From Aurantimonas sp. 22II-16-19i (GTDB lineage Bacteria > Pseudomonadota > Alphaproteobacteria > Rhizobiales > Rhizobiaceae), in assembly GCF_002088275.1 (NCBI RefSeq), contig NZ_AQQS01000008.1, positions 1 to 64,000 on the forward strand: 64,000 bases of DNA, written 5' to 3'. Position numbers and translations under genes: made by a program. This document shows positions 29,425-38,880 of this stretch, piece by piece. Numbering within the stretch: position 1 is the first letter of the stretch; each line of letters begins with the position of its first letter. The notes under the pieces were generated by a model. It saw only the letters and a list, made by a program, of their open reading frames with translations, was not told where the DNA came from and searched no databases.

Positions 29425-31215
29425 TCAGCCCTTCTTCTCCACCGGAGCCACCCGCAGCCCCAGCTCCCGCAACTGCGCCGGGCTCGCCTCCGCCGGCGCC
29501 CCCATCAACAAATCAAACGCCTGCTGGTTCATCGGGAAGAGCGCGATCTCGCGGAGGTTCTTCGCCCCGCAGAGCAGCATGACGATGCGGTCGATGCCGG
29601 CGGCCATGCCGCCATGGGGCGGCGCGCCATACTGGAACGCACGGTAGAGGCCGCCGAAGCGCTCCTCGACGTCGGCCCTGGAATAGCCGGCGATCTCGAA
29701 CGCTTTCACCATGGTCTCGGGCAGCTGGTTGCGGATGCCGCCGGACGCGATCTCGTAGCCGTTGCAGACGATGTCGTACTGGAACGCCTTGATCGACAGG
29801 GGCTCCTCACTCTCCAGCGCCTCGATGCCGCCCTGGGGCATCGAGAACGGGTTGTGGGCGAAATCGACCTTCTTGTTGTCCTCGTCCCATTCGTAGAACG
29901 GGAAGTCGATGATCCAGGCGAGTTCGTAGGCGTCGCGGTCGAGGAGGTTCAACTCCTCGCCGACGCGGGTGCGGGCAGCCCCCGCGAACTGGACGAACTT
30001 CTCCGGCCGGCCGGCCACGAAGAAGCAGGCGTCGCCGGCTTCGAGGCCGAGCTGGGTGCGCACCGCCTCGGTGCGCTCCTCGCCGATGTTTTTCGCCAGC
30101 GGCCCGGCGCCGGAGACGGCGCCTGCCTCCTCGCGCCAGAAGATGTAGCCGAGGCCCGGCTGGCCCTCGCCCTGCGCCCAGGAGTTCATCCGGTCGCAGA
30201 AGGCGCGCGACCCGCCGGTCTTGGCCGGGATCGCCCAGACCTCGACCTTGTCGTCATTGGCGATCATGTTCGCGAAGACCTTGAAGCCCGAGCCGGCGAA
30301 GTGCTCGGTGACGGCCTGCATCTCGATCGGGTTTCTGAGGTCCGGCTTGTCGGAGCCGTACTTCTTCATGGACTCGGCATAGGGGATGCGCCGGAACGTC
30401 TCCGACACGCGCTTGCCGTCGGCGAAGGTCGAAAAGACCTCGCGGATCACCGGCTCCATGGTCTGGAAGATGTCTTCCTGCTCGACGAAGCTCATCTCGA
30501 CGTCGAGCTGGTAGAACTCGCCATAGAAGCGGTCGGCGCGCGGATCCTCGTCGCGAAAGCAGGGCGCGATCTGAAAATAGCGGTCGAAGCCCGACATCAT
30601 CAGAAGCTGCTTGTACTGCTGCGGCGCCTGCGGCAGGGCGTAGAACATGCCGTTGTGAAGCCGCGACGGGACGAGAAAGTCGCGCGCGCCTTCCGGGCTC
30701 GACGCGGTCAGGATCGGCGTCTGGAATTCGGTGAAGGCCGCGTTCTGCATCAGCGAGCGGATCTTGGCGATGATCTGCGTGCGCCGCATGATGTTCTTGT
30801 GCAGCGTCTCGCGGCGCAGATCGAGGAAGCGGTATTTGAGGCGGATGTCCTCGGGGTATTCCGGCTCGCCGAACACCGGCAGCGGCAGTTCCTTGGCCGG
30901 CGACAGGACCTCGATCTCGCGGGCGAAGACCTCGATCGCCCCGGTCGGCAGCTTGGCGTTCACCGTCTCGTCGGAGCGGGCCTTCACCTCGCCGTCGACG
31001 CGGATCACCCATTCGCCGCGCACCGTCTCCGCGGCCTTGAAGGCCGGCGAATCCGGATCGACCACCACCTGGGTCAGGCCGTAGTGATCGCGCAGGTCGA
31101 TGAAGAGGAGGCCGCCATGGTCGCGGATGCGATGCGCCCAGCCGGACAGGCGCACGGTCTCGCCGACGTTCTCCTTGGTCAGGGCGGCGCAGCTGTGGGT
31201 GCGGTAACGGTGCAT
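29425..31215 (-). CDS. aspS: Aspartyl-tRNA synthetase (possibly AspRS/AsnRS non-discriminating)
   Basis: 596 residues, normal for bacterial AspRS. The anticodon-binding OB fold is at 1-110. Class II motif 2 is [12 protein letters not shown] and motif 3 [19 protein letters not shown]; the bacterial GAD insertion lies between them. The ATG at 31215 gives [18 protein letters not shown], the standard N terminus. The enzyme charges tRNA-Asp and, in many alphaproteobacteria, tRNA-Asn for GatCAB, so its discrimination is uncertain from sequence. Upstream are 342 bp before the c-di-GMP gene's stop. Confidence 0.97.
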   Translation of the reverse strand: MHRYRTHSCAALTKENVGETVRLSGWAHRIRDHGGLLFIDLRDHYGLTQVVVDPDSPAFKAAETVRGEWVIRVDGEVKARSDETVNAKLPTGAIEVFAREIEVLSPAKELPLPVFGEPEYPEDIRLKYRFLDLRRETLHKNIMRRTQIIAKIRSLMQNAAFTEFQTPILTASSPEGARDFLVPSRLHNGMFYALPQAPQQYKQLLMMSGFDRYFQIAPCFRDEDPRADRFYGEFYQLDVEMSFVEQEDIFQTMEPVIREVFSTFADGKRVSETFRRIPYAESMKKYGSDKPDLRNPIEMQAVTEHFAGSGFKVFANMIANDDKVEVWAIPAKTGGSRAFCDRMNSWAQGEGQPGLGYIFWREEAGAVSGAGPLAKNIGEERTEAVRTQLGLEAGDACFFVAGRPEKFVQFAGAARTRVGEELNLLDRDAYELAWIIDFPFYEWDEDNKKVDFAHNPFSMPQGGIEALESEEPLSIKAFQYDIVCNGYEIASGGIRNQLPETMVKAFEIAGYSRADVEERFGGLYRAFQYGAPPHGGMAAGIDRIVMLLCGAKNLREIALFPMNQQAFDLLMGAPAEASPAQLRELGLRVAPVEKKG

Positions 31216-31557
31216 GGCGGGTCTCGTCGCAGGTTCATGGCGCAGCGCTTCGCCGGGAGACGAAAGCATGCGGAAAACGTCTTGGAACAGGTGGCGGACA
31301 AGCGCATGGCCGTCCCGCGATGTCAAGATCGCGGGGCCCGACGCAAGCGCTCGCCCCGCAGCCGGCCCGCCTCGCGACGGCCGCATCGAAGGCGCATCGG
31401 GACGGCTCGCCGGAGGGCTCGCGCGGCACGGCCCCGACCGGTTCGATCGGTGGCACGGGCGACGCGGGCGGATGATCCGTGAGATCGCCGGGCGATGGCC
31501 GCCCGGTAGCCGTTCAGGGGGCCGCGCCGGGCTTGCTGTGGCAGGTCAGGCGGCAGG
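31216..31557. other. Intergenic region between aspS and the GGDEF-EAL gene
   Basis: 342 bp. It probably holds the aspS promoter. Near its left end (31540-31565) there is an 11-bp tandem duplication, CAGGTCAGGCG twice, running into the last codons of the GGDEF-EAL gene. No other structure was evident. Confidence 0.4.
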
Positions 31558-34005
31558 TCAGGCGGCCAGCACCGAGTCCATCTTCACCTCGAGATCGCTG
31601 GTCCAGCGCCGGGTGATGTCGGCGATGACGCGCGGCAACTCTTCCTTGGGCTGCGGCGTCGAGAAGAAATAGCCCTGCATCTCGTGGCAGCCTTCGGCCA
31701 GCAGCGCCCGCATCTGGTCCTCGGTCTCGATGCCCTCGGCGATCACCTGCATCTTCAGGGATTTCGACAGGCCGATCACCGAGCGCACGATGGCGATGTT
31801 CTCGGCCCTGCCCATGTCCCGGACGAAGGACTGGTCGATCTTGATCTTGTTGAAGGAGAAGCGGCTGAGATAGCCGAGCGAGGAATAGCCGGTGCCGAAA
31901 TCGTCCATCGAGACGGTCAGGCCGCGATTGCGCATCTGCTTCAGGATGTCGAGCACGCGGGCGCTCTCGTCGAGGAACAACGATTCCGTCACCTCGATCT
32001 GCAGCCGGCTCGCCGAGAGGCCGGAATTCGCCAGCGCCCGGTCGATGTCGGCCAGAAGCGTGTCGCTCTTGAACTGCATGGCCGAGAGATTGACCGATAT
32101 CGTCATCGTCTCCGGCCAGCCGGCGGCCTCGGCGCAGGCGGTGTTCAGGCACCAGATCCCCAACCGCTCGATCAGTCCGGCCTCCTCGGCGAGCGGGATG
32201 AAGTGGCCCGGCGAGATCATGCCCTTTTCCGGATGATTCCAGCGCAGCAGCGCCTCGAAGCCGCTGACGCGCTTGTCGGCAATGTCGACGAAGGGCTGGT
32301 AGTAGAGCTCGAACTCGCCGGCGTCGAGCGCGGCCTTGAGGTCGAGCTCCATCTCGCGGCGCTGCTTCAGCCGCGAGCGCATGGCCGGCTCGAAGAGCTG
32401 GGAGGCACCCTTGCCCGAGCGATCCTCCTTGGCCTTGTAGAGCGCGAGGTCGCAGTTCTGCAGGAGGATGTCGGCGCTGACCGGCTCGCCCGCGTCGACG
32501 CTCGGATCATGGGCGACGATGCCGACGCTGGCGGTTGCGAAGATCCGCCGGCCGTCGATCTCGAAGGGCTGCTCGAAGGCCTCGAGGATCTTCTCGCCCA
32601 GCACCGTTGCGTCCACACCCTTCTTGGACTGCGGCGCGATGACGCCGAATTCGTCGCCTCCCAGCCGGGCGATGCTGGACTTGGCGTCGATCAGGCCGGC
32701 GAGACGTTCGCCGCAGGATTTCAGCAGCGCATCGCCGATCGGATGACCATAGGTGTCGTTGATCGACTTGAAGTTGCGGATGTCGACGACGATGACGGAG
32801 AAGGGCTTCTTGGCGGTCTTCAGAAGCTGGTCCAGTTCCTCGCCGAACTGGCGTCGATTGGGCAGGTCGGTGAGTTGGTCGTGGCCCGCCAGGAAGTGCA
32901 GCCGCTGGGAGATCTGCTCGCGCTCGGTGATGTCTTCGAAGGTGATCAGCAGCCCCTTGCCGGACATGCCGCGGCGCTTGACCTCGAGGATCGTGCCGTC
33001 GGGCATGGTCATCTGCAGGGAATCGTTCTCGTTCTCCTTGAGGGCGCTGGTGAGCGCGGGCTCGGTGAAGAACTTCTTGGCGGGGGTGAGGATGTCGAAC
33101 TCGCCGAAGCGCTCGTTGAAGACGCCGTTGGTCAGAAGGAGGCGCCGCTGGCCGTCCAGCATGCACAGCGCCTGGCTCATGTTGTCGAGCGCCGCCTGCA
33201 GCTGGCCCTTCTGGGACTCGATCTTGTCGGACAGCATGTTGGTCTTGGCGTCGAGATCGGTCTTCAGGAACTGGCAGCGATCCTGCATTTGCGCGAGGGC
33301 GGCGGTCGCCTCGCGCACCTCCTTAGGACCGATCGGATGGATCTTGATGTCTTCCTCGTCGGCCACCAGCGCACGAGCCGTCTGGGTCAGGCGTTTCAGG
33401 GGCGTCGAGACGGAGCGGATCAGAAAGACGAGAAGCCCGACCATGGCGAGGAGCACCGCGCCGAGACCGATCTCGGTCTGCAACGTCAGGCTGGCGAAGG
33501 CGCGGTCGGCGTCTTCGCCGCGCTCGTCGAGATCGGAGCGGATGAGGCGGACGGCCGATTGCAGGCCGACGGTCACCTTTTCCAGTTCGCGCGCGACCGT
33601 CGACTTGGAAATGGAGGCATAGCCCGTCTCGATCAGACCCAGCGAATAGACCAGTCCGCGGAGCGCCGTCTTGGCCTCCGGGGCGATGTCCGTCTCAAGT
33701 ACCACGGCGACGACCCTGCGGACCTCGACCACGGACGTCAGCACATCCTCGAGGTCACGGCCGCCGAGGGCGCTGCGCCTGGCGGCTTCGCCCTCCACCT
33801 GAACCTTGCTGTCGATGCCGCTGAGCACGTCGTTCATGTTGACGAGGCTGGTCTGCAGCTGCGTCAGCGGCTCGACGCCGACGCCGATGAAGGCGCTCAT
33901 CTTCTCGATCGAATCGAGCTGGCCGCGATAAGACAGGAAGCCGAAGGCCACCGTCAGTCCCGCAAACAGCAAACAGCCCAGGATGAGCCTCACCTTGATC
34001 GACAT
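31558..34005 (-). CDS. Membrane-anchored GGDEF-EAL c-di-GMP enzyme
   Basis: 815 residues. Two transmembrane helices (about 7-27 and 184-204) flank a periplasmic four-helix-like sensor; HAMP-like (about 205-260) and PAS-like (about 275-365) regions follow. Next come the GGDEF domain with an intact active site, RLGGDEFGVI near residue 450, and the EAL domain with GFEALLRWNHPE near residue 590, also apparently intact. It may make and/or degrade cyclic di-GMP in response to an external signal; which activity dominates is unknown. A palindromic site, TCACGT-TC-ACGTGA (34113-34126), lies about 108 bp upstream of the ATG. Confidence 0.92.
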   Translation of the reverse strand: MSIKVRLILGCLLFAGLTVAFGFLSYRGQLDSIEKMSAFIGVGVEPLTQLQTSLVNMNDVLSGIDSKVQVEGEAARRSALGGRDLEDVLTSVVEVRRVVAVVLETDIAPEAKTALRGLVYSLGLIETGYASISKSTVARELEKVTVGLQSAVRLIRSDLDERGEDADRAFASLTLQTEIGLGAVLLAMVGLLVFLIRSVSTPLKRLTQTARALVADEEDIKIHPIGPKEVREATAALAQMQDRCQFLKTDLDAKTNMLSDKIESQKGQLQAALDNMSQALCMLDGQRRLLLTNGVFNERFGEFDILTPAKKFFTEPALTSALKENENDSLQMTMPDGTILEVKRRGMSGKGLLITFEDITEREQISQRLHFLAGHDQLTDLPNRRQFGEELDQLLKTAKKPFSVIVVDIRNFKSINDTYGHPIGDALLKSCGERLAGLIDAKSSIARLGGDEFGVIAPQSKKGVDATVLGEKILEAFEQPFEIDGRRIFATASVGIVAHDPSVDAGEPVSADILLQNCDLALYKAKEDRSGKGASQLFEPAMRSRLKQRREMELDLKAALDAGEFELYYQPFVDIADKRVSGFEALLRWNHPEKGMISPGHFIPLAEEAGLIERLGIWCLNTACAEAAGWPETMTISVNLSAMQFKSDTLLADIDRALANSGLSASRLQIEVTESLFLDESARVLDILKQMRNRGLTVSMDDFGTGYSSLGYLSRFSFNKIKIDQSFVRDMGRAENIAIVRSVIGLSKSLKMQVIAEGIETEDQMRALLAEGCHEMQGYFFSTPQPKEELPRVIADITRRWTSDLEVKMDSVLAA

Positions 34006-34455
34006 GACGCGTCTTTCTCGGCACCAGAACCACTCTACTCGGCGTCAGATCGTCCCGAAGACCTCGCCACTGGCGCACTATGACGACCCAAAGTTACTCT
34101 GCCGTTACGGATTCACGTTCACGTGATTCTGGTTCTTCAGACGGGTCGCTTCGGTCATCGGAGCGGCCCTTCGCGCAGGAGACGGACCAGGGCAAAAGGC
34201 CTGCGTCGTCAGAGGCTTCGCGGCGCGCCATGCAGCCGGCGAGGAACCTCGCATCGTCGGCACGCGGGGAGCCGCCCCCGCCCTGCGCATCCGGCAGGCG
34301 CCCGGCGTGTCGCCACCCTCGGCCGCCTCTTCACGCCATCCGGCATATCCCGACATCACAGGCGCTCCGGATCGACGCCGGACCCGGACGGCAGGACGAT
34401 CCGGCGGTGGCCGAACCGGTCCGCCGGCGCGACGAAACCGCCCCCCGCCTTGCGC
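34006..34455. other. Intergenic region upstream of GGDEF-EAL gene
   Basis: 450 bp between the c-di-GMP gene's start and the preA stop (both minus strand). It contains the palindrome at 34113. Possible frames here are short and lack similarity. No terminator was recognised for preA. Confidence 0.45.
34113..34126. promoter_or_regulatory. Palindrome, LiuR-like site upstream of GGDEF-EAL gene
   Basis: TCACGT-TC-ACGTGA is a perfect 6-bp inverted repeat with a 2-nt centre. The extended 16-bp core matches the palindrome at 5818-5833 at 12 of 16 positions, so the two could share a regulator. Confidence 0.4.
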
Positions 34456-35799
34456 CTACTCCGCAGCGTCCGGCAGCGTCACGGGCTCCGGCGCGTGCTG
34501 GATCTTCTCCCTGGCCATCGGATTGTTCGGATGAGTCGTCCAGTTGCCGTATTCGTCCGGGATCGGCCGCCTGGTGCGCGGATCGGTGCCGGTGATGCGC
34601 TCCATGGTGATGCAGTCCTCGACCGGGCAGACATTGACGCAGAGATTGCAGCCGACGCATTCTTCGTCGATCACCTCGAAATGCCGGCGGCCGTCGACCA
34701 TGCTGGTGATCGCCTGGTGCGAGGTGTCCTCGCAGGCGATGTGGCAGCGGCCGCAGGAGATGCACTTGTCCTGGTCGATCCGTGCCTTGGTGACGTAGTT
34801 GAGGTTGAGATACTGCCAGTCGGTGACGTTCGGCACCGCGCGGCCGCGGAAATCCTCGATGGTGGCGTAGCCCTTCTCGTCCATCCAGTCGGACAGGCCC
34901 GACGCCATCTCCTTCACGATCTTGAAGCCGTAGGTCATCGCCGCGGTACAGACCTGCACCGTGCCGCAGCCGAGCGCGATGAATTCCGCAGCGTCCCGCC
35001 AGGTGGTGATGCCGCCGATCCCGGAGATCGGCATGCCGCGGGTCTGCGCGTCGCGGGCGATCTCGGCGACCATGTTGAGGGCCATGGGCTTGACCGCCGG
35101 GCCGCACATGCCGCCATGGGAGCCCTTGCCGTCGATGGTGGGCGTCGGGGCGAAATTGTCGAGGTCGATCGACATGATCGCCGACACCGTGTTGATCAGC
35201 GACACGGCATCGGCGCCGCCCTTCCTCGCCGCCCGGGCCGGATGGCGGATGTCGGTGATGTTCGGCGTCAGCTTGACGATCACCGGCAGCTTCGAATGCA
35301 GCTTGCACCAGCGGGCGACCATCTCGATATATTCCGGCACCTGGCCGACCGCCGAGCCCATGCCGCGCTCGCTCATCCCGTGCGGGCAGCCGAAATTCAG
35401 CTCCACCCCGTCGGCACCGGTCTGTTCGACCAAGCCAAGGATCTTCTGCCAGGGTGCTTCCTCGCAGGGCACCATCAGCGAGACGATCATCGCCCGGTCC
35501 GGCCAGTTGCGCTTGACCCGGGCGATTTCTTCCAGGTTCGTGTCGAGCGCCCGGTCGGTGATCAGCTCGATGTTGTTGAGGGCGAGGAGCCGCCGGTCCG
35601 GCCCCCAGATCGCGCCGTAGCGCGGGCCGTTGACGTTGACGACCGGCGGATCCTCGCCCAGCGTCTTCCAGACGACGCCGCCCCAGCCCTGCTCGAAGGC
35701 GCGCTGGACGTTGTACTCCTTGTCGGTCGGCGGGGCCGAGGCGAGCCAGAACGGGTTCGGCGAAGAGATGCCGAGGAAGCTTGTCGTCAGGTCGGCCAT
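34456..35799 (-). CDS. preA: NAD-dependent dihydropyrimidine dehydrogenase subunit PreA
   Basis: 447 residues. The TIM-barrel flavoprotein domain has the DHOD-like motifs VELNFGCPHGMSERGMGSA and GIGGITTWRDAAEFIALGCGT. At the C terminus are two [4Fe-4S] clusters of ferredoxin type: CISCGRCHIAC and CVGCNLCVNVCPVEDC. With PreT it reduces uracil and thymine in the first step of reductive pyrimidine breakdown. It is the last gene of the operon preT - unknown gene - preA; its ATG lies three bases after the unknown gene's stop. Dihydropyrimidinase and beta-ureidopropionase are not in this window. Confidence 0.95.
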   Translation of the reverse strand: MADLTTSFLGISSPNPFWLASAPPTDKEYNVQRAFEQGWGGVVWKTLGEDPPVVNVNGPRYGAIWGPDRRLLALNNIELITDRALDTNLEEIARVKRNWPDRAMIVSLMVPCEEAPWQKILGLVEQTGADGVELNFGCPHGMSERGMGSAVGQVPEYIEMVARWCKLHSKLPVIVKLTPNITDIRHPARAARKGGADAVSLINTVSAIMSIDLDNFAPTPTIDGKGSHGGMCGPAVKPMALNMVAEIARDAQTRGMPISGIGGITTWRDAAEFIALGCGTVQVCTAAMTYGFKIVKEMASGLSDWMDEKGYATIEDFRGRAVPNVTDWQYLNLNYVTKARIDQDKCISCGRCHIACEDTSHQAITSMVDGRRHFEVIDEECVGCNLCVNVCPVEDCITMERITGTDPRTRRPIPDEYGNWTTHPNNPMAREKIQHAPEPVTLPDAAE

Positions 35800-35802
35800 G
35801 GC

Positions 35803-36300
35803 TCACGCTCCGTGTGCTGGCGAAACTATATCTGGGTTCAGCCCGGCATCGCTTAATCGAAGACGCGCGGCTGCAATCGTCTGATCGTCGAATTCCTGCG
35901 GATGGCGCAGCACCACAGCTTCGAAAGTAAGCTCTGGATAGCCCCGCTGGACAAGATCGTAAAAGCCATCGGAAGGTGTTGCCTTCAGCGCAAGGTCAGA
36001 GACCGTCCTCCTCTCCCCGTCGCGGCTGATTTTTTGCCTGGTTCTGCTCAGCCGAACGGTCTTTCCCCGTTCACCACTGATCATCTCTTCCAAGGCAAAG
36101 ATTGATTGCCAGACGTCGTGCTCAAGCGATCCCGGCAATGCAGTGGGCTGAACTTCGCACAGACGAGAGAACGCAGCCTTCATCACCCGCTCCGAGCCCA
36201 AACGTCGAGCATTTGCGATGAGGTTACGAAGCACTTTGGGGTCGCTGGCTTTGTTGATAGCCGCCAATGCGGCGCGCTCGGCCTCAGTCGGATCGGCCAT
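35803..36300 (-). CDS. Unknown conserved protein inside the preT-preA operon
   Basis: 165-residue cytoplasmic protein, starting MADPTEAERAALAAINKA. Features: a helical N-terminal half, a basic stretch TVRLSRTRQKISRDGE near residue 85, then ATPSDGFYDLVQRGYPELTFEAVVLRHPQEFDDQTIAAARLRL. I recall similar uncharacterised proteins in other alphaproteobacteria but know no function. It is sandwiched between preT (ends at 36306) and preA (starts 35799) with translational coupling on both sides: GGAG lies eight bases before ATG 36300, and a GTG at 36309 overlaps the preT stop. Its composition is less GC-rich than its neighbours'. It may have inserted into the operon. Confidence 0.7.
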   Translation of the reverse strand: MADPTEAERAALAAINKASDPKVLRNLIANARRLGSERVMKAAFSRLCEVQPTALPGSLEHDVWQSIFALEEMISGERGKTVRLSRTRQKISRDGERRTVSDLALKATPSDGFYDLVQRGYPELTFEAVVLRHPQEFDDQTIAAARLRLSDAGLNPDIVSPAHGA

Positions 36301-36305
36301 GCTTT

Positions 36306-37688
36306 TCACTCCGCCGCAACCTTTCTTTCTCCTTCGGCCATCAGCGCCGCGTGGATGTCCATGGCCGCGATCTTGCCGTCCTCGACGGCGACGACGGTGA
36401 GGTCCTCGCCCCCCGCGATGCAGTCGCCGCCGGCCCAGACTCCCTCCAGTGATGTGCGGCGCGCGGCATCGACCCGAATGCGGCTGCGCTCCAGCGCGAT
36501 GCCTGCCGCCTCGTCTTCTGTCCCCTCGGGCACGAAAGCCTGGCCGATTGCCTTGAACACCTGGTCGGCCTCGATGATGACGGTCTCGCCGGTGAGCACC
36601 AGCCGGCCCGCATCGATGCGGGTGCGTTCGAATTCTATGCCGATCACATGGCCGCCCTCGGCCAGGATCTTCTTCGGCTGCAGGTTGAAGCGCAGATGGA
36701 CGCCGCGCGTCGCCGCCACCTCCTGTTCATAGGGGCTTGCGTTCATCGCGTCGCGTCCCCGGCGGTAGGCGAGCGTCACCTCCTCGGCACCGAGGGCCCT
36801 CGCCTGCACGGCCGCGTCGATCGCCGTCATGCCGCCGCCGATGACCACCACCCGCCGGCCGACGGCAAGCTGCGAGAGATCCGCCGTCTGGCGCAGATCG
36901 GCGATCCAGGCCACGGCATCGTGGCAGCCGCCGGCCGATTCACCGTCGGTCCCCAGGGCGTTGACACCGGCAAGGCCGAGCCCGAGGAACACCGCGTCGT
37001 AATCCCGGCGCAGCTCCGCCAGATGGATGTCGCGGCCGAGCGCACGGCCTGTCTGAACGGTGATGCCGCCGATCTTGAGCAGGAAGTCGACTTCCCGCTG
37101 CGCGAAGTCGTCCGTCGCCTTGTAGGCGGCGATGCCATATTCGTTGAGCCCACCCGGCTTCTCGCGCGCGTCGAAGATGGTCACGTCATGGCCGAGCATG
37201 GCGAGACGGTGGGCCGCGGACAGCCCGGCCGGCCCGGCCCCGACGACGGCGACCGTCCGCCCGGTCGGCGCCGCCCGCTGAAAGGGATGGCGCCCCGTCT
37301 CCATCAGCGCGTCGGTGGCATGGCGCTGGAGGAGCCCGATCCGCACCGGCTTGCCCTCGGCGACCTCGCGCACGCAGACCTCCTCGCACAAGGTCTCGGT
37401 GGGGCAGACCCTCGCGCACATGCCGCCGAGGATGTTCGCCGAAAGGATCGTCTTGGCCGCGCCGATCGGATTGCCGGCCTGGATCTCGCGGATGAACAGG
37501 GGGATGTCGATGGAGGTCGGGCAGGCGGTCATGCAGGGGGCGTCGTGGCAGAAGTAGCAGCGGTCCGCTTCGACCAGCGCCTCGTGCCGCTCCAGCGCCG
37601 GGTGGAGGTCGCCGAAGCCTTGCGCCAGCGCCTCGGCGGGCAGCCGGCCGGCGGCGATGTCAGGGCGGCGTGTCAGCGGATCGGACAT
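36306..37688 (-). CDS. preT: NAD-dependent dihydropyrimidine dehydrogenase subunit PreT
   Basis: 460 residues, GltD-like. N-terminal iron-sulfur ligands are in CYFCHDAPCMTACPTSID and CARVCPTETLCEEVCV (two [4Fe-4S] clusters). The FAD motif is VAVVGAGPAGLSAAHRLAMLG and the NAD(P) motif VVVIGGGMTAIDAAVQAR. It passes electrons from NADH to PreA. It is the first gene of the operon. The start at ATG 37688 (MSDPLTRR) is favoured over ATG 37697; neither has an ideal SD spacing. A TGGTCAA half-site of RutR type occurs in the upstream region at 37807. Confidence 0.93.
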   Translation of the reverse strand: MSDPLTRRPDIAAGRLPAEALAQGFGDLHPALERHEALVEADRCYFCHDAPCMTACPTSIDIPLFIREIQAGNPIGAAKTILSANILGGMCARVCPTETLCEEVCVREVAEGKPVRIGLLQRHATDALMETGRHPFQRAAPTGRTVAVVGAGPAGLSAAHRLAMLGHDVTIFDAREKPGGLNEYGIAAYKATDDFAQREVDFLLKIGGITVQTGRALGRDIHLAELRRDYDAVFLGLGLAGVNALGTDGESAGGCHDAVAWIADLRQTADLSQLAVGRRVVVIGGGMTAIDAAVQARALGAEEVTLAYRRGRDAMNASPYEQEVAATRGVHLRFNLQPKKILAEGGHVIGIEFERTRIDAGRLVLTGETVIIEADQVFKAIGQAFVPEGTEDEAAGIALERSRIRVDAARRTSLEGVWAGGDCIAGGEDLTVVAVEDGKIAAMDIHAALMAEGERKVAAE

Positions 37689-38026
37689 GACGAACATTTT
37701 CCTCTGGCTGGCCCTCTCGGTGGCGCCCCGCCGGCCGCGGCGAGCACGACGGGCAGGGAAGATCAGAATGATTCCATTTTTGCGATCCGTCAATTTTTTT
37801 ATCGTTTGGTCAAAAACCGGACCTGCTGCGCAGCGGGGCTCGATGCGCAGCAGCAGTCGAATCAGCGGAGTTGCGCGCGGGCGGGACGTCGCCCGTGCGG
37901 CGTGCCCGGCCGGGCGATCAGGCCTGGTCGCCTTGACCTTCCAGTTGCTGGAATACCCATCTGTCGGGTTCGATACGCCGCGGCACGCCAGCCGCCGCAG
38001 GACCCACACGACGACGGAACGAACCC
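37689..38026. other. Intergenic region between preT and the glutaredoxin-MauE gene
   Basis: 338 bp between divergent genes, with an AT-rich patch near 37770-37815. TGGTCAA at 37807-37813 equals one half of the RutR operator (TTGACCA-N2-TGGTCAA), but the second half is not recognisable. Promoters for both genes are expected here. Confidence 0.4.
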
Positions 38027-38803
38027 ATGAACCTGATGTCCCCCAGTCGCGACACCACGAAGAAGGCCGTCCTCTACCGGATGGTGATGGAAGCGCACGT
38101 CTGCCCCTACGGGCTGAAGTCCAAGGATCTGCTCGAGCGCGAGGGCTTCACGGTCGAGGATCACTGGCTGGAGACCCGCGAGGCGACCGACGCCTTCAAG
38201 GCCGAGCACGACGTCGCGACGACGCCCCAGACCTTCATCGATGGTGCGCGGGTCGGCGGCTACACGGAGCTGCGCGAGCATTTCGGCAGAGCGGTGACGT
38301 CGAAGGACGAGACCACCTACCAGCCGGTGATCGCGATCTTCTCCGTCGCAGCGCTGATGGCCCTCGCCTTCGGCTATGCCGCCGAGGGCACCGTCCTCAC
38401 CGGCCGGGCGATCGAGTGGTTCTTCGCCATCTCCATGTGCCTTCTCGGGATTCAGAAGCTGCAGGACGTCGAGAGCTTTTCGACCATGTTCCTGAACTAC
38501 GATCTCCTGGCCAAGCGCTGGGTGCGATACGGCAAGATCTATCCCTTCGCCGAGACACTCGCCGGCGTCCTGATGATCGCCGGAGCCCTGACGTGGCTGT
38601 CGGCTCCCATCGCGCTGGTCATCGGCACGATCGGCGCGGTCTCGGTGTTCACCGCGGTCTACGTCCAGAAGCGCGAGCTGAAATGCGCCTGTGTCGGCGG
38701 CGGCTCGAACGTGCCGCTGGGCTTCGTCTCGCTGACGGAGAATCTCGTGATGATCGGCATGGGCCTGTGGATGCCGATCCGCATGATGGTCTGGGGCGGC
38801 TGA
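38027..38803 (+). CDS. Glutaredoxin-MauE fusion protein
   Basis: 258 residues. An N-terminal glutaredoxin domain (about 10-90) has AHVCPYGLKSKDLLEREG with one cysteine, CPYG, and the GSH-binding TTPQTFIDG. A membrane domain follows with three or four transmembrane segments (about 100-250) of the MauE/DoxX-like family, ending KCACVGGGSNVPLGFVSL. MauE works with MauD on disulfides in methylamine dehydrogenase maturation. This fusion is adjacent to the xoxF locus, 78 bp from the convergent CXXCW rhodanese gene. A role in the redox maturation of that locus is inference. Confidence 0.85.
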   Translation: MNLMSPSRDTTKKAVLYRMVMEAHVCPYGLKSKDLLEREGFTVEDHWLETREATDAFKAEHDVATTPQTFIDGARVGGYTELREHFGRAVTSKDETTYQPVIAIFSVAALMALAFGYAAEGTVLTGRAIEWFFAISMCLLGIQKLQDVESFSTMFLNYDLLAKRWVRYGKIYPFAETLAGVLMIAGALTWLSAPIALVIGTIGAVSVFTAVYVQKRELKCACVGGGSNVPLGFVSLTENLVMIGMGLWMPIRMMVWGG

Positions 38804-38880
38804 ATCGGGCTGCAGGCGGTCTTCTCACCGACCCGCTGGGCCGCCCGGCAGTCGCGTTGCGGGCGCCCGGCCCGCTCGGC

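Noticed and set aside
29419-34083. Long plus-strand open frames opposite aspS and the GGDEF-EAL gene
   Set aside because: Shadow frames; no family signature and the minus-strand genes are clear.
34080-34455. Small genes downstream of preA
   Set aside because: Arg/Pro-rich translations typical of non-coding GC-rich DNA; no SD.
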